Source of the DNA: Shewanella pneumatophori
Lineage (GTDB): Bacteria > Pseudomonadota > Gammaproteobacteria > Enterobacterales > Shewanellaceae
Assembly (NCBI RefSeq): GCF_023283895.1
Contig: NZ_JAKILB010000011.1
Location: forward strand, 1-64,000
Direction: 5' to 3'
Length of the DNA stretch: 64,000 bases
Part shown: positions 1-7,192 of the stretch, in pieces
Layout of the letters: the number at the start of each line of letters is the position of its first letter
How positions within the stretch are numbered: position 1 is the stretch's first letter
Translations under genes and position numbers: made by a program
Notes under the pieces: model-generated
The model's input: the letters and a program-made list of their open reading frames with translations, nothing else
Databases searched by the model: none
Told to the model about the DNA's origin: nothing

Positions 1-441
1 TTCCTATTAGTGTAACTTTCATATTGGACACCTTTTGTTAGTTATTGAACGCACAAATTCAATATGGCGCAAATGACGCCGGTTTAACAAGAGGTGTCCA
101 TCCCATCATCCTTGTAAGCTCGGCCATGACGTCCATGTCATGGACGGTCACGGCCGCATCTACACTGAGTTAGCCAAGCATCATCCTGATGATTCTGAGT
201 AATGGCTATAAGATTAGTTCACTATCCTTATCTGTCGCTAATTCGCTCCTATCCCTTTTATGTACTTTATGTATGTTGACCCCTTTATGTATGTTCAAAA
301 CCTGCCTCGGAATTATCATTTAGGCTGGAGCCTAGTGACTTTCCTTCCTGCGTGAACATTGCACTTTATGCAATTTTGAAGGTTCTTTGTTTCACTCAGG
401 CAAAGAAACAAGGAATCTGTTCTCTCCATGTTGTAACTAAT
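1..441. other. Non-coding left flank of the cassette array
   Basis: No convincing gene lies here. It holds a near-perfect inverted repeat (26-99), a stretch at about 104-199 that reads open on the + strand and ends at a TAA after a His/Asp-rich tail (possibly the decayed 3' end of a gene), and two copies of CTTTATGTATGTT at 265-277 and 283-295. The integrase expected for an integron platform is not visible on either strand. Confidence 0.4.
26..99. repeat. 15-bp inverted repeat pair enclosing 44 bp
   Basis: GGACACCTTTTGTTA at 26-40 is matched by TAACAAGAGGTGTCC at 85-99, with 14 of 15 positions paired. The GGACACC ends face outward, as for the tips of a small insertion element or the scar of one. 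No transposase is present. It could also be an unusual attC-like fold, since the TAACAAG block resembles the start of the neighbouring attC sites. Confidence 0.45.
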
Positions 442-546
442 TGTTAACAAGCTAGTTTGCTGTTAGTCTTGAGTGATTAAAGTATTGGCGACCTGTTCTT
501 ATTAAGACCGTTCTTATTCGGAATTCAGCCGAATATACTGTTATGT
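442..546 (+). repeat. attC-like recombination site 1
   Basis: The site opens with TGTTAAC followed by AAGC (442-452) and closes with GTTATGT (540-546), the R'' and R' core patterns (RYYYAAC and GTTRRRY) of integron attC sites, about 105 bp apart. The closing core contains an ATG in frame with the following cassette gene, as at site 4. The internal arms are less palindromic than at site 3, so this call rests mainly on the cores and on the regular spacing of the array. Confidence 0.55.
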
Positions 547-560
547 ACACAAGGAAGGTT

Positions 561-1115
561 ATGTATTCTTATTTACCAAATGTAAATTTGTCCGATTCAC
601 CAATATCAAGCCAATTTAAGCTTAAAGGAGTATCAACTTTCCACGAAGCCTGTGATTTTATTTGGAGATTGCCTTACGGTCGCACTAACCACCAAGATTT
701 GATAGCAGTCTTGAGTGAACGGAAAGGAACATGTAGCTCAAAGCACAGGCTACTAAAAGCATTGGTGGATGAACTGGATATTGAAGGTGTTGAGCTAAAA
801 GTCGGGATTTACCTGATGCATGAGAGTAATACGCCTGGTGTCGGTTCTGTTTTGAACTTAAGTGAGTTTGATTCAATTCCAGAGGCACACTGTTATTTAT
901 ATTATGATAATCGCCGAATTGATTTAACGAGAAGCGATGCGGTTGCATCGGAATCTATAAGTAATTTCCTTGTAGAAGTGACAGTTGAAGCAGAGACTCT
1001 GCCGGAATTTAAAGAGCCGTTTCATTATCAGTATATTGTCGATAAGTATGGTGATGAGCGAGCTAAAGCGGTTTGGGCTTGTCGGGAGCAATGTATTGCT
1101 GCACTTGGAACATAA
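561..1115 (+). CDS. Transglutaminase-like cassette protein
   Basis: Small soluble protein of about 184 residues, the first cassette gene. It has the order of a transglutaminase-like (papain-fold) catalytic triad: Cys in KGTCSSKH, His in EAHCYLYY and Asp in RRIDLT, so an amide-bond-cleaving or cross-linking activity is possible. This is inferred from motif order only, and the substrate is unknown. I chose the ATG at 561 because AAGGAAGG lies at 551-558. An in-frame ATG at 543 sits inside the attC core GTTATG and would add six residues. The stop codon overlaps the start of the next attC-like site, as is usual for cassettes. Expression probably depends on an upstream promoter outside the window. 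Confidence 0.6.
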   Translation: MYSYLPNVNLSDSPISSQFKLKGVSTFHEACDFIWRLPYGRTNHQDLIAVLSERKGTCSSKHRLLKALVDELDIEGVELKVGIYLMHESNTPGVGSVLNLSEFDSIPEAHCYLYYDNRRIDLTRSDAVASESISNFLVEVTVEAETLPEFKEPFHYQYIVDKYGDERAKAVWACREQCIAALGT

Positions 1116-1210
1116 CAAGCCTATGAATCAAGATTCACCATGGCTGTCACGCCATTTGCTGAGCAAATCGCCCGCCAGCACATGGTTCACTTATTAGCAG
1201 GGCATTAAAT
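1110..1210 (+). repeat. attC-like recombination site 2 (degenerate R')
   Basis: ACATAAC (1110-1116) followed by AAGCC opens the site and overlaps the stop codon of the first cassette gene. The closing core reads ATTAAAT (1204-1210) instead of GTTRRRY, so one conserved G is lost and the site may recombine poorly. An internal hairpin TTTGCTGAGCAAA lies between the cores. The next gene's ATG overlaps the closing core. Confidence 0.45.
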
Positions 1211-1532
1211 GCCGGAAGGAATTCGAGTGATTTCTAAGAAATGCCTATCAGAGAGTTTTGGTTGTAACGAATATCTTTCTGAATTCGAAGGCGGATATTT
1301 TCATGAGGATAGTTGCTTACAACTGATACTGCCTCTATCAATGGCAACAGTTAATCCAGAATTCCAGCATCTTGTAATTGGGCATGCTGGTACAGATGGC
1401 ATTGAGTTTTGTTATAGAGCACATTTCCCAGATATTTGGGCATTTTATCCAAGCGAATCAGCTTATCAAAAGGTGGCATCTAGCATCGGTCAACTAATTC
1501 AAGGCTGGGTAAATGGGTCAATTAGCGTATAG
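1209..1532 (+). CDS. Cassette protein, possible SUKH/SMI1-KNR4-like
   Basis: A 107-residue soluble acidic protein, the second cassette gene. The segment IGHAGTDGIEFCYR followed by a WAFYP element resembles the core of SMI1/KNR4 (SUKH) domains, which often act as immunity proteins in toxin systems. I make this link by eye and hold it loosely. No toxin gene is adjacent. Two starts are possible: the ATG at 1209 inside the attC end, or the GTG at 1227, which has GAAGGA at 1215-1220 at good spacing. If the GTG is used the protein has 101 residues. The stop is followed within 3 bp by the next attC. Confidence 0.55.
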   Translation: MPEGIRVISKKCLSESFGCNEYLSEFEGGYFHEDSCLQLILPLSMATVNPEFQHLVIGHAGTDGIEFCYRAHFPDIWAFYPSESAYQKVASSIGQLIQGWVNGSISV

Positions 1533-1534
1533 GC

Positions 1535-1637
1535 ATTTAACAAGGCGCAGCAACGGACTGTCAAACCTGTTACTTTTTGTGCAGCTGCGCAGCACAAAAA
1601 CCGCCAAGTTCGCCTGCCGCAGTGCGCGGCGTTATGT
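1535..1637 (+). repeat. attC recombination site 3
   Basis: This is the clearest attC of the array: ATTTAAC (1535-1541) and GTTATGT (1631-1637) are the two cores, followed inward by GC-rich arms (AAGGCGCAG and GCGCGGC). The centre folds into a perfect stem TTTTTGTGC/GCACAAAAA. Length is 103 bp. The layout matches the long attC sites of Vibrio and Shewanella chromosomal cassette arrays. Confidence 0.8.
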
Positions 1638-1664
1638 AAATTTGAAAACTAAGGGATTAATCAT

Positions 1665-1979
1665 ATGTTTGGTTGGGGACTGAGTGTTTTTAGTGCTATT
1701 GTGCTTTTTTTTGCGTTAGCCGCCGTCATAAAAATGGAAGGTAATAGACCTAAATTCTATGCTGGACTTTCTTTAATTGCATTTGGGCTGCTAATGTCAG
1801 GATTTTCAGCTGTATATGTGGGTATTATATTTGGAAACTCAGACCCAGATGTTTATAGTTTTCGCGTTACGTTTTTAAGTAATACTTATCTAATTGTGGC
1901 ATCAATAGGTGCCAATTTATTTGCTACTGCAGTGTGTACTAAGCATTCGACAGATAGCTTTCGCTTGTTTAGGCGATAG
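1665..1979 (+). CDS. Cassette membrane protein, three TM segments
   Basis: A 104-residue hydrophobic protein, the third cassette gene. Three membrane segments can be read: about residues 5-24, 31-54 and 72-92, with a short polar loop (NSDPDVYSF) between the last two and a basic C-terminal tail ending in FRLFRR. No enzymatic motif is seen and I do not recognise a family. The start ATG at 1665 lies 28 bp past the attC core and has TAAGGGAT upstream as ribosome binding site. Its position between sites 3 and 4 marks it as a mobile cassette gene of unknown role. Confidence 0.6.
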   Translation: MFGWGLSVFSAIVLFFALAAVIKMEGNRPKFYAGLSLIAFGLLMSGFSAVYVGIIFGNSDPDVYSFRVTFLSNTYLIVASIGANLFATAVCTKHSTDSFRLFRR

Positions 1980-1983
1980 ATTT

Positions 1984-2111
1984 GCATAACAAGTAATTTA
2001 AGAGGGATTCCAACGCTCGGCATTTTTGCTTCTACTTCAAATTTAGTATTTATGGCACAATGCTTTAGATTTGGGCGGAGGGGTTGTTCCCCCCTTAATT
2101 GGGCGTTATGT
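1984..2111 (+). repeat. attC recombination site 4
   Basis: GCATAAC (1984-1990) followed by AAGTAATTTAAG opens the site and TTGGGC-GTTATGT (2099-2111) closes it, giving a 128-bp attC. A GGAGGGG...CCCCCC stem lies near the right arm. The ATG of the next cassette gene (2108) is part of the closing core, so translation starts inside the recombination point. Confidence 0.8.
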
Positions 2112-2518
2112 ATCTAAGGAAAGATTTGGTGAAACCCGACTATCAATCTTATTCGCTCGAAGAGCTATATGATGTGGAAGCAAATATCGATAAGGAAGCT
2201 TACCCTGAAAGATATAGAGAATTACTACATGAGTTAAAGCTAAGAGAAGATGCCAAGCCACAAGTTGAAGTTAAGGAAGAGACTAAAAAGCCTAAACGTA
2301 AACGCACTAATAAAGAGAAAATCACCACATCTTCTTTGATTCTAGCTGCCGCAACAACATGCCTGTATTACGGACATATCCCCGGAAAGAATGGTGGTTT
2401 ATCTATGGAAGAAGATCCTTATTTCTTTTGGGGAACTTTACTATTTTGTGTCGGAATGGCTGTAAATCAATTGCTGACATTAAAATATACTAAAAAACAA
2501 TGTGATAACGATACATAA
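2108..2518 (+). CDS. Cassette protein with charged N-terminus and two TM segments
   Basis: A 136-residue protein, the fourth cassette gene. Residues 1-70 are strongly charged and probably helical, with a Lys/Arg-rich stretch (KKPKRKRTNKEK) just before the membrane part. Two hydrophobic segments follow: about residues 75-92 (SSLILAAATTCLYYGHI) and 106-124 (FFWGTLLFCVGMAVNQLLTL). The basic stretch suggests a cytoplasmic N-terminus. The ATG is within the attC core GTTATG; a TTG start 9 bp upstream is possible but would lie in the recombination site. Family and function are unknown. Confidence 0.55.
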   Translation: MYLRKDLVKPDYQSYSLEELYDVEANIDKEAYPERYRELLHELKLREDAKPQVEVKEETKKPKRKRTNKEKITTSSLILAAATTCLYYGHIPGKNGGLSMEEDPYFFWGTLLFCVGMAVNQLLTLKYTKKQCDNDT

Positions 2519-2574
2519 CAAGCGTATTAAGCATGGGACGCAAAACACTTGGTTTGCGCTGTCTTTAGTTATCA
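2513..2574 (+). repeat. Possible fifth attC-like site, short or truncated
   Basis: ACATAAC-AAGCG at 2513-2524 repeats the opening of the other attC sites directly at the stop of the last cassette gene. A closing core is uncertain: GTTATCA at 2568-2574 would make a short site of 62 bp. Otherwise the site was cut when the array was joined to the chromosome. Confidence 0.35.
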
Positions 2575-2639
2575 CATCAAAAGCCGGATTACATTGCAGG
2601 CTAACAGAAAACACTTATTCCCCATCGAAGTTGCCGAAG

Positions 2640-2885
2640 TACGCAGGTAAAAGTGCCGTAGAACCATCATGGATGATGGTTCAGGCTCGGGGGGATATGG
2701 ATGTCCCATCTGAGCCGTTAGGCGATTTTTATTGGAGTACGAGGGGCAACAACTTCGTCTGGGGCGTCATGGTGGATGCAAGGAGGATAAGGACGAGCAG
2801 TCCTCCTTGCCCGGGTGTGGGATGAAATCCCACGACTTTAGTTGTTAGACGAAGTCTAACTTAGAAGTCAGGCGTAGCCTGATTG
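2640..2885. repeat. Cluster of four hairpins at the end of the cassette array
   Basis: Four stem-loops stand in a row. A 10-bp stem GCAAGGAGGA/TCCTCCTTGC spans 2778-2810 with a 13-nt loop. Three perfect tri-loop hairpins follow: GTGGGAT-GAA-ATCCCAC (2817-2833), GTTAGAC-GAA-GTCTAAC (2844-2860) and TCAGGC-GTA-GCCTGA (2868-2882). None has a T-run typical of a terminator. The array separates the cassette block from rluF. They may be a REP-like repeat family or a structured RNA; the sequence alone does not decide. Confidence 0.55.
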
Positions 2886-2923
2886 CTTTTAGCTAAATTT
2901 GTTAAACCTAGTTTAACTGAACC

Positions 2924-3670
2924 TCAAGCGTCAGCTTCTGTACAAGCAACAGAAGCTAGCAATTCCGTTAGCTCAACGGAAGTCAAAGGTCGCATACAAC
3001 CCTCTGGCAAATCTCCTAACTGTAAACTCTGAATCGACACGCGTTTAAGATCGATAACTTTAAAGCCTAAGGCTTGCGACATGCGCCTGATCTGACGATT
3101 AAGCCCTTGAGTCAAAGTAATCTCATACTTATCAGCGTCCAAACGGCTCATCACACAAGGTAAAGTGGTGACATCTTTATAACTCACCCCCGCGGCCATG
3201 TTGGCAAGAAAAGCATCATCAAACGGTCGGTCTACTTGTACATGGTAGGTTTTAGCATGACCAAAATCTGGGTGCATTAGCTTATGGGTTAATTCACCAT
3301 CGTTAGTTAATATCAATAAACCTCGGCTGTCTTTATCAAGACGGCCAATAGGGTAAAGCCTTGGTGAGGCGGGTAATAAGTGCAATAAACTACAAGATAA
3401 GTCGGCTAATAAGCGACTATCGGTGCCGACGGCTTTGTGAAACAACCAATAGGCCTTAGCTTCAATTTCGCTGACTAGCTCGCCGTTGACATAGATTTTA
3501 TCTGTACATTGCAGGCCTGCTTCAGTGTGGATAAGGCTAACCGTGTCGACATGAGTGGCTAAACGGTCGTTGATTCGAACTAAGCCGTCACGGATTAAAC
3601 GGGTAGCGGCGCGGCGTGAACAGCAGCCGGTTAAAGCAAGATATTTTGCGAGTCTCATAATGTGAGTCAT
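2924..3670 (-). CDS. rluF: 23S rRNA pseudouridine synthase, RluF-like
   Basis: Converts a uridine in 23S rRNA to pseudouridine; the E. coli enzyme acts at U2604. The N-terminal S4 RNA-binding domain (about residues 5-55) is followed by the RsuA/RluB/E/F catalytic domain with the motif GRLDKDSRGLL, whose Asp is the nucleophile, and QGLNRQIRRM near residue 190. The wording around both motifs is closer to RluF than to RluB, RluE or RsuA. The length of 248 residues is a little below the E. coli protein. The start overlaps the stop of the upstream DUF998 gene as TAATG, so the two are probably translationally coupled. A second ATG four codons in (MRLAKYL) is an alternative start. Confidence 0.8.
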   Translation of the reverse strand: MTHIMRLAKYLALTGCCSRRAATRLIRDGLVRINDRLATHVDTVSLIHTEAGLQCTDKIYVNGELVSEIEAKAYWLFHKAVGTDSRLLADLSCSLLHLLPASPRLYPIGRLDKDSRGLLILTNDGELTHKLMHPDFGHAKTYHVQVDRPFDDAFLANMAAGVSYKDVTTLPCVMSRLDADKYEITLTQGLNRQIRRMSQALGFKVIDLKRVSIQSLQLGDLPEGCMRPLTSVELTELLASVACTEADA

Positions 3671-4383
3671 TACTCTGTAGCGAAATAGCGCTGGGAAAGC
3701 TCTAAATGATTCTTAATGGCCATCTGGCGAATGCTCCATGCATGACCAAGGCACCATAACATCACTATGTTAGTTTGTGCCCACAAAGTTATGGTCATTA
3801 AACAGTAATGACCCCATAGATGGTGTTGCTCACATGGATCAAAATCTAAGGTTTGCCAGTTTAACTGAAAAATCAGCCCAGACGATGCAATGAAGCCAAA
3901 AACACTGATAATAAACACTGGCCAACTGCAGGCTGAGTTATGGTTAAACCTATCGCTAATACACAAAAAGTACATCACTACGGTAGCGACTAAAAAGCTA
4001 GTGGAGACTAGTCGGTGCGGCCATAGGTAGTTGATTGGGAATATGCCCATTAAGATCACACACAGGCCGACAAAAATGCCGATACAGGCTAAGTAGTGGC
4101 TAAAATAGCCCAGCTTTAACAGTAATAAACTGACCATGGACAACATGATACATAAGCCTGCCACCATCAAAGATATGTTGTAGATAAAGGCGTAGCGAGT
4201 GTAAGTGTAGTCACCTAAAAAGTCGGTGCGCAGATTAATGACCTGCCAGCCAATATTTTGATATTCAAGCCAAACAGAGGTCGATACGCCAACGGCTGCT
4301 ATCAAACCGCCGAGAAAAATTAACACGACTATCAAGCGGTGATGATCATTGCGCATTGATTGATTTTGCAGTGTTTCGTCCAT
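3670..4383 (-). CDS. DUF998-like integral membrane protein
   Basis: A 237-residue inner-membrane protein with about six hydrophobic segments and few charged residues within them. It resembles the DUF998 family by overall pattern (a first helix with GGLIAAVGVS and a middle GIFPINYLWPHRL loop); no biochemical role is established for such proteins. The start at 4383 is preceded by AAGGGATCTC; a further ATG nine codons upstream is less likely. It is the first gene of a two-gene unit with rluF. A terminator for the next upstream operon lies immediately before it. Confidence 0.6.
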   Translation of the reverse strand: MDETLQNQSMRNDHHRLIVVLIFLGGLIAAVGVSTSVWLEYQNIGWQVINLRTDFLGDYTYTRYAFIYNISLMVAGLCIMLSMVSLLLLKLGYFSHYLACIGIFVGLCVILMGIFPINYLWPHRLVSTSFLVATVVMYFLCISDRFNHNSACSWPVFIISVFGFIASSGLIFQLNWQTLDFDPCEQHHLWGHYCLMTITLWAQTNIVMLWCLGHAWSIRQMAIKNHLELSQRYFATE

Positions 4384-4408
4384 GAGATCCCTTGCTATTG
4401 CGTTAAAC

Positions 4409-4439
4409 AAAAAAGGAGTACACCTTGATGTACCCCTTT
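4409..4439 (-). terminator. Intrinsic terminator of the metT-like gene
   Basis: On the minus strand AAAGGGGTACA, a TCAAGG loop and TGTACTCCTTTTTT form an 11-bp stem with one mismatch, followed by a T-run. It sits 44 bp past the stop of the NhaC-family gene and just before the DUF998 start. Confidence 0.75.
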
Positions 4440-4482
4440 AACGTTTTATGGTGATTTAAACCATATAGCCAAACCTGCCTGA

Positions 4483-5835
4483 TTAATGGCGTTTACGCAA
4501 GATCACAATCGCAATAGCCACAACCGCTAAGATCATGCAGTACCAAGCATGGGTTACAACCGTTAGTGGCGATATAGCAAAGGTTGAAGCAACCAGTAAT
4601 GCTTGTGCACCGTAAGGGATTAGACCTTGAATGATACAAGAGAAAATATCCAGAATACTTGCTGCACGCTTTGGTGTTACACCGTGCTTCTGTGCCAGAT
4701 CTTTAGCAATGTCACCGGTAACCACAATCGATACTGTGTTATTAGCCACACAGGTATTGGTGGTTGCAACAATGGCTGCCATACCTAACTCTGATGCGCG
4801 GCAAGATGCTTCGCCTTTAGCTTTAGAGAAACGGCTGATTAGCTTTTCAATCTGCTGGCTCACAAATGCTAGCCCACCTTGCTGCTGCATTAGCGCTGCT
4901 AAGCCGCCCACTAGCATAGATAAGATGAAGATTTCTTGCATGCTACCAAAGCCTGCGTAGATGTCTTTACCAAACTGAATCAGGCCGTAATCCATAGTCG
5001 CTAGACCAGTAACACCTGCTAGCAAGATACCAATGGTCAGAACAACGAAAACGTTAAGACCTGCAACGGCTAAGAATAGAATTGTTAGGTATGGAATTAC
5101 CTTTACAAAGTCGACTTCTTGCGCCGCCACATCAGCTTGGCCTTGGCCTGCTAAAGTGAAAATCACTAAGGTAATAATTGAAGCTGGGATGGCGAAAATC
5201 AGGTTCTCTCTGAACTTGTCTTTCATTTCACAGCCTTGAGTACGGGTTGCTGCAATGGTGGTGTCAGAGATGATTGATAAGTTATCACCAAATAGTGCAC
5301 CTGAGATCACGGCGCCAGCCATAATGGCTAAGTCTATTTGAGCTTCGTTAGCAACGCCCAGTGCAATTGGTGCTACCGCAGCAATTGTGCCCATAGAGGT
5401 ACCCATTGCGGTTGCGATAAACGCGGCAATAACGAAAAAGCCTGGTAGTAATAAGCTTGATGGCACTAAAGACAAGCCTAGGGCTACAGTGGCATCCACA
5501 CCGCCAGTTGCTTTAGCTACTGAAGCAAATGCACCCGCCAACAAATAAATCATACACATTGCGATGATATTTGAATGGCCAATGCCGTTTAAGAAAGTTT
5601 CTATTGATTGGTTAAGCTTTTGCTTCGAAATCAAAATAGCAAAGATAATGGCAGGTAGAATCGCCACAACACTTGGTAATTGATAAAAGGCAAAGTCTAC
5701 ACCTTGGCTTTGAAAGTAAACGCCAGCACCAATAAATAGGGCTAAAAACAAAAATAGCGGGGTAAGAGCTAAAAATGATGGCGTAGTGCTTGGGGTCGCG
5801 CTTTGCGCTTCTGGGGCATTATTGGAAGTCGTCAA
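4483..5835 (-). CDS. metT: NhaC-family transporter, probable methionine carrier MetT
   Basis: Integral membrane carrier of about 450 residues with 11-13 hydrophobic segments. The pattern GTSMGTIAAVAPIAL, the GALFGDNLSIISDTT block and TNTCVANNTVSIVV near the end are typical of the NhaC superfamily, so ion-coupled transport is expected. NhaC-like proteins of Shewanella include a subgroup predicted as methionine transporters (MetT) under MetJ. The Met boxes 135 bp upstream (5970-6001) favour that role over Na+/H+ antiport. The substrate is therefore inference from regulation. No ATG exists near the N-terminus: the TTG at 5835 has AGAGAG six bases before it, and a TTG at 5856 is an alternative. 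The gene stands alone with its own terminator. Confidence 0.75.
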   Translation of the reverse strand: MTTSNNAPEAQSATPSTTPSFLALTPLFLFLALFIGAGVYFQSQGVDFAFYQLPSVVAILPAIIFAILISKQKLNQSIETFLNGIGHSNIIAMCMIYLLAGAFASVAKATGGVDATVALGLSLVPSSLLLPGFFVIAAFIATAMGTSMGTIAAVAPIALGVANEAQIDLAIMAGAVISGALFGDNLSIISDTTIAATRTQGCEMKDKFRENLIFAIPASIITLVIFTLAGQGQADVAAQEVDFVKVIPYLTILFLAVAGLNVFVVLTIGILLAGVTGLATMDYGLIQFGKDIYAGFGSMQEIFILSMLVGGLAALMQQQGGLAFVSQQIEKLISRFSKAKGEASCRASELGMAAIVATTNTCVANNTVSIVVTGDIAKDLAQKHGVTPKRAASILDIFSCIIQGLIPYGAQALLVASTFAISPLTVVTHAWYCMILAVVAIAIVILRKRH

Positions 5836-5969
5836 TGTGATCTCTCTTATCTTCAATCAGTCTTTGAACCATTGTTCCCATTGCCCTCCTAGCTGGAACA
5901 AACTACTTATTAGCTGCTGCTAAATCATAGAATGGTACATCTCAATAGTTGAGAGGATATGAGATTGAA

Positions 5970-6001
5970 AGACGTCTGTCAATTTAGACGTCTAGATGTT
6001 T
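5970..6001. promoter_or_regulatory. MetJ operator: tandem Met boxes
   Basis: Two perfect Met boxes AGACGTCT lie at 5970-5977 and 5986-5993, in the same 8-bp register. A weak box GTCAATTT lies between them and AGATGTTT (6 of 8 matches) follows at 5994-6001, giving four units. MetJ binds tandem 8-bp boxes of exactly this kind. The site lies between the divergent metT-like and DUF3087 genes and is closer to the former. Confidence 0.8.
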
Positions 6002-6227
6002 TTACTGCTAACTCAAAATATAACCAAAGTTGTGACCTATATCGGCTATGCCTTGTTGAGCTTTGGCTTATGTTAGCTTGGTAAGTTGCCACGATTATAT
6101 GTCGATTACCACTTTGCTAACGGTGAGTATTCGCTTTTTACATACGGTTTTTCATCTAGGCTTTATTAATCAATGATAAGCTTGTGTAAGCGAGTGTATT
6201 ACTAACGATAAATTAATGAGATGTGTT

Positions 6228-6752
6228 ATGCAGTTAATGGACATTGATAAACAAACCTATCGCAAAAATACCAACTTAGTGATTATGGGGTTTGTAGCCA
6301 GTTTAGCGATTTTAGCTTTAGTTTTTGGTGCAATTCTCATTCACTTTTTTGGCGCTCCAGCTAGTGCCAGTGGCGAGTCTACCGGTAACTTCCACCTTAA
6401 TGTGATGGGTGTGGTTTTAGCGCTGGGTTTGTGCAGTGCAGTATTAAACAGCCAAAAGCAAAAGCCTTTTCTTAAAGAGGTGTATTACGTCTGGCAATTA
6501 AAACAACTGCATAATCAGATTTACCGTAAGCTGGCAAAAATAAAACAGGCAGCGGATAACAACGAGCCAAAGGCTTTTATTATTCTTAGTTTTTACTTTG
6601 CTAGCTTAAAGCAGGTTTATACCCTAGACGATAACACGTTAACTTTGGCTACCGTTGAAAGCGATCTAAACCAGCTCAATGACAAAATCGCGGCACTTGG
6701 ACTGACGATTACGCCTGAGCAGTTTGAGCCGCAAATGCTGGAGCAAATCTAA
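6228..6752 (+). CDS. DUF3087 family membrane protein
   Basis: A 174-residue protein with two membrane helices (about residues 19-43 and 59-76) followed by a cytoplasmic helical domain with KQKPFLKEVYYVWQLKQ and a conserved-looking ASLKQVYTLDDNTL element. I recognise it as DUF3087-like, a family of unknown function found in marine gammaproteobacteria. The ATG at 6228 has GAGA six bases upstream; the ATG at 6216 has no binding site. It is divergent from the metT-like gene and may share its intergenic region, but nothing links it functionally to methionine. Confidence 0.65.
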   Translation: MQLMDIDKQTYRKNTNLVIMGFVASLAILALVFGAILIHFFGAPASASGESTGNFHLNVMGVVLALGLCSAVLNSQKQKPFLKEVYYVWQLKQLHNQIYRKLAKIKQAADNNEPKAFIILSFYFASLKQVYTLDDNTLTLATVESDLNQLNDKIAALGLTITPEQFEPQMLEQI

Positions 6753-7192
6753 AAGAGTGATACCAAAGCATGCTCCCAAACGTGGGAGCTGCTAGTGGCT
6801 TATATTAATTGGTATTAGGCCATTCCTTTCTGTTTTATCCCTCAACTTTCAATTCGACTATCCTGCTGTTATTGACTGAAGTTATATATTCTTTGCTCGG
6901 CATTATCACTTTCACTCAAAGCTGACGGCTTAATGCCTATTTACCTTTAGTTCAAGGCTGCTTACCTTTAGTTCAGGAGTGCTTACTGCTTATGTTGAGC
7001 TCAGGGCTGCTTACCTTTAGCTCAAGGCTGTTGGCTGCCACGACTTGTATTAAGTCAGTTGTTTGCTATGTTTTTGTTTAGTGATGACTGAATTTAATGA
7101 TGAAGCTGATAATGACTCGTTCTGCTCAAACAAGTTGAGCCGATAAATTTATAAAACGGAATGATGAATTGATACCCAAGGTTGGAGATCCC
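6753..7192. repeat. Porin upstream region with degenerate direct repeats
   Basis: A hairpin GCTCCCA-AACG-TGGGAGC (6772-6789) follows the DUF3087 gene; it has no T-run, so it is a weak terminator candidate. At 6941-7030 a roughly 20-bp unit, TTACCTTTAGTTCAAGGCTG, occurs at 6941-6960, 6962-6981 (variant end) and 7011-7030 (one change), with a more decayed copy between at 6982-7009. The repeats lie 160-250 bp upstream of the porin start and could be regulator sites or simple duplications. Confidence 0.5.

Noticed and set aside
2502..2825. 107-residue protein frame after the cassettes
   Set aside because: It starts inside the last cassette gene, runs through a possible attC and hairpins, and shows no domain-like composition.
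4483..5835. Na+/H+ antiporter NhaC as the final call
   Set aside because: The family fold fits, but the Met boxes upstream make methionine transport the better prediction.
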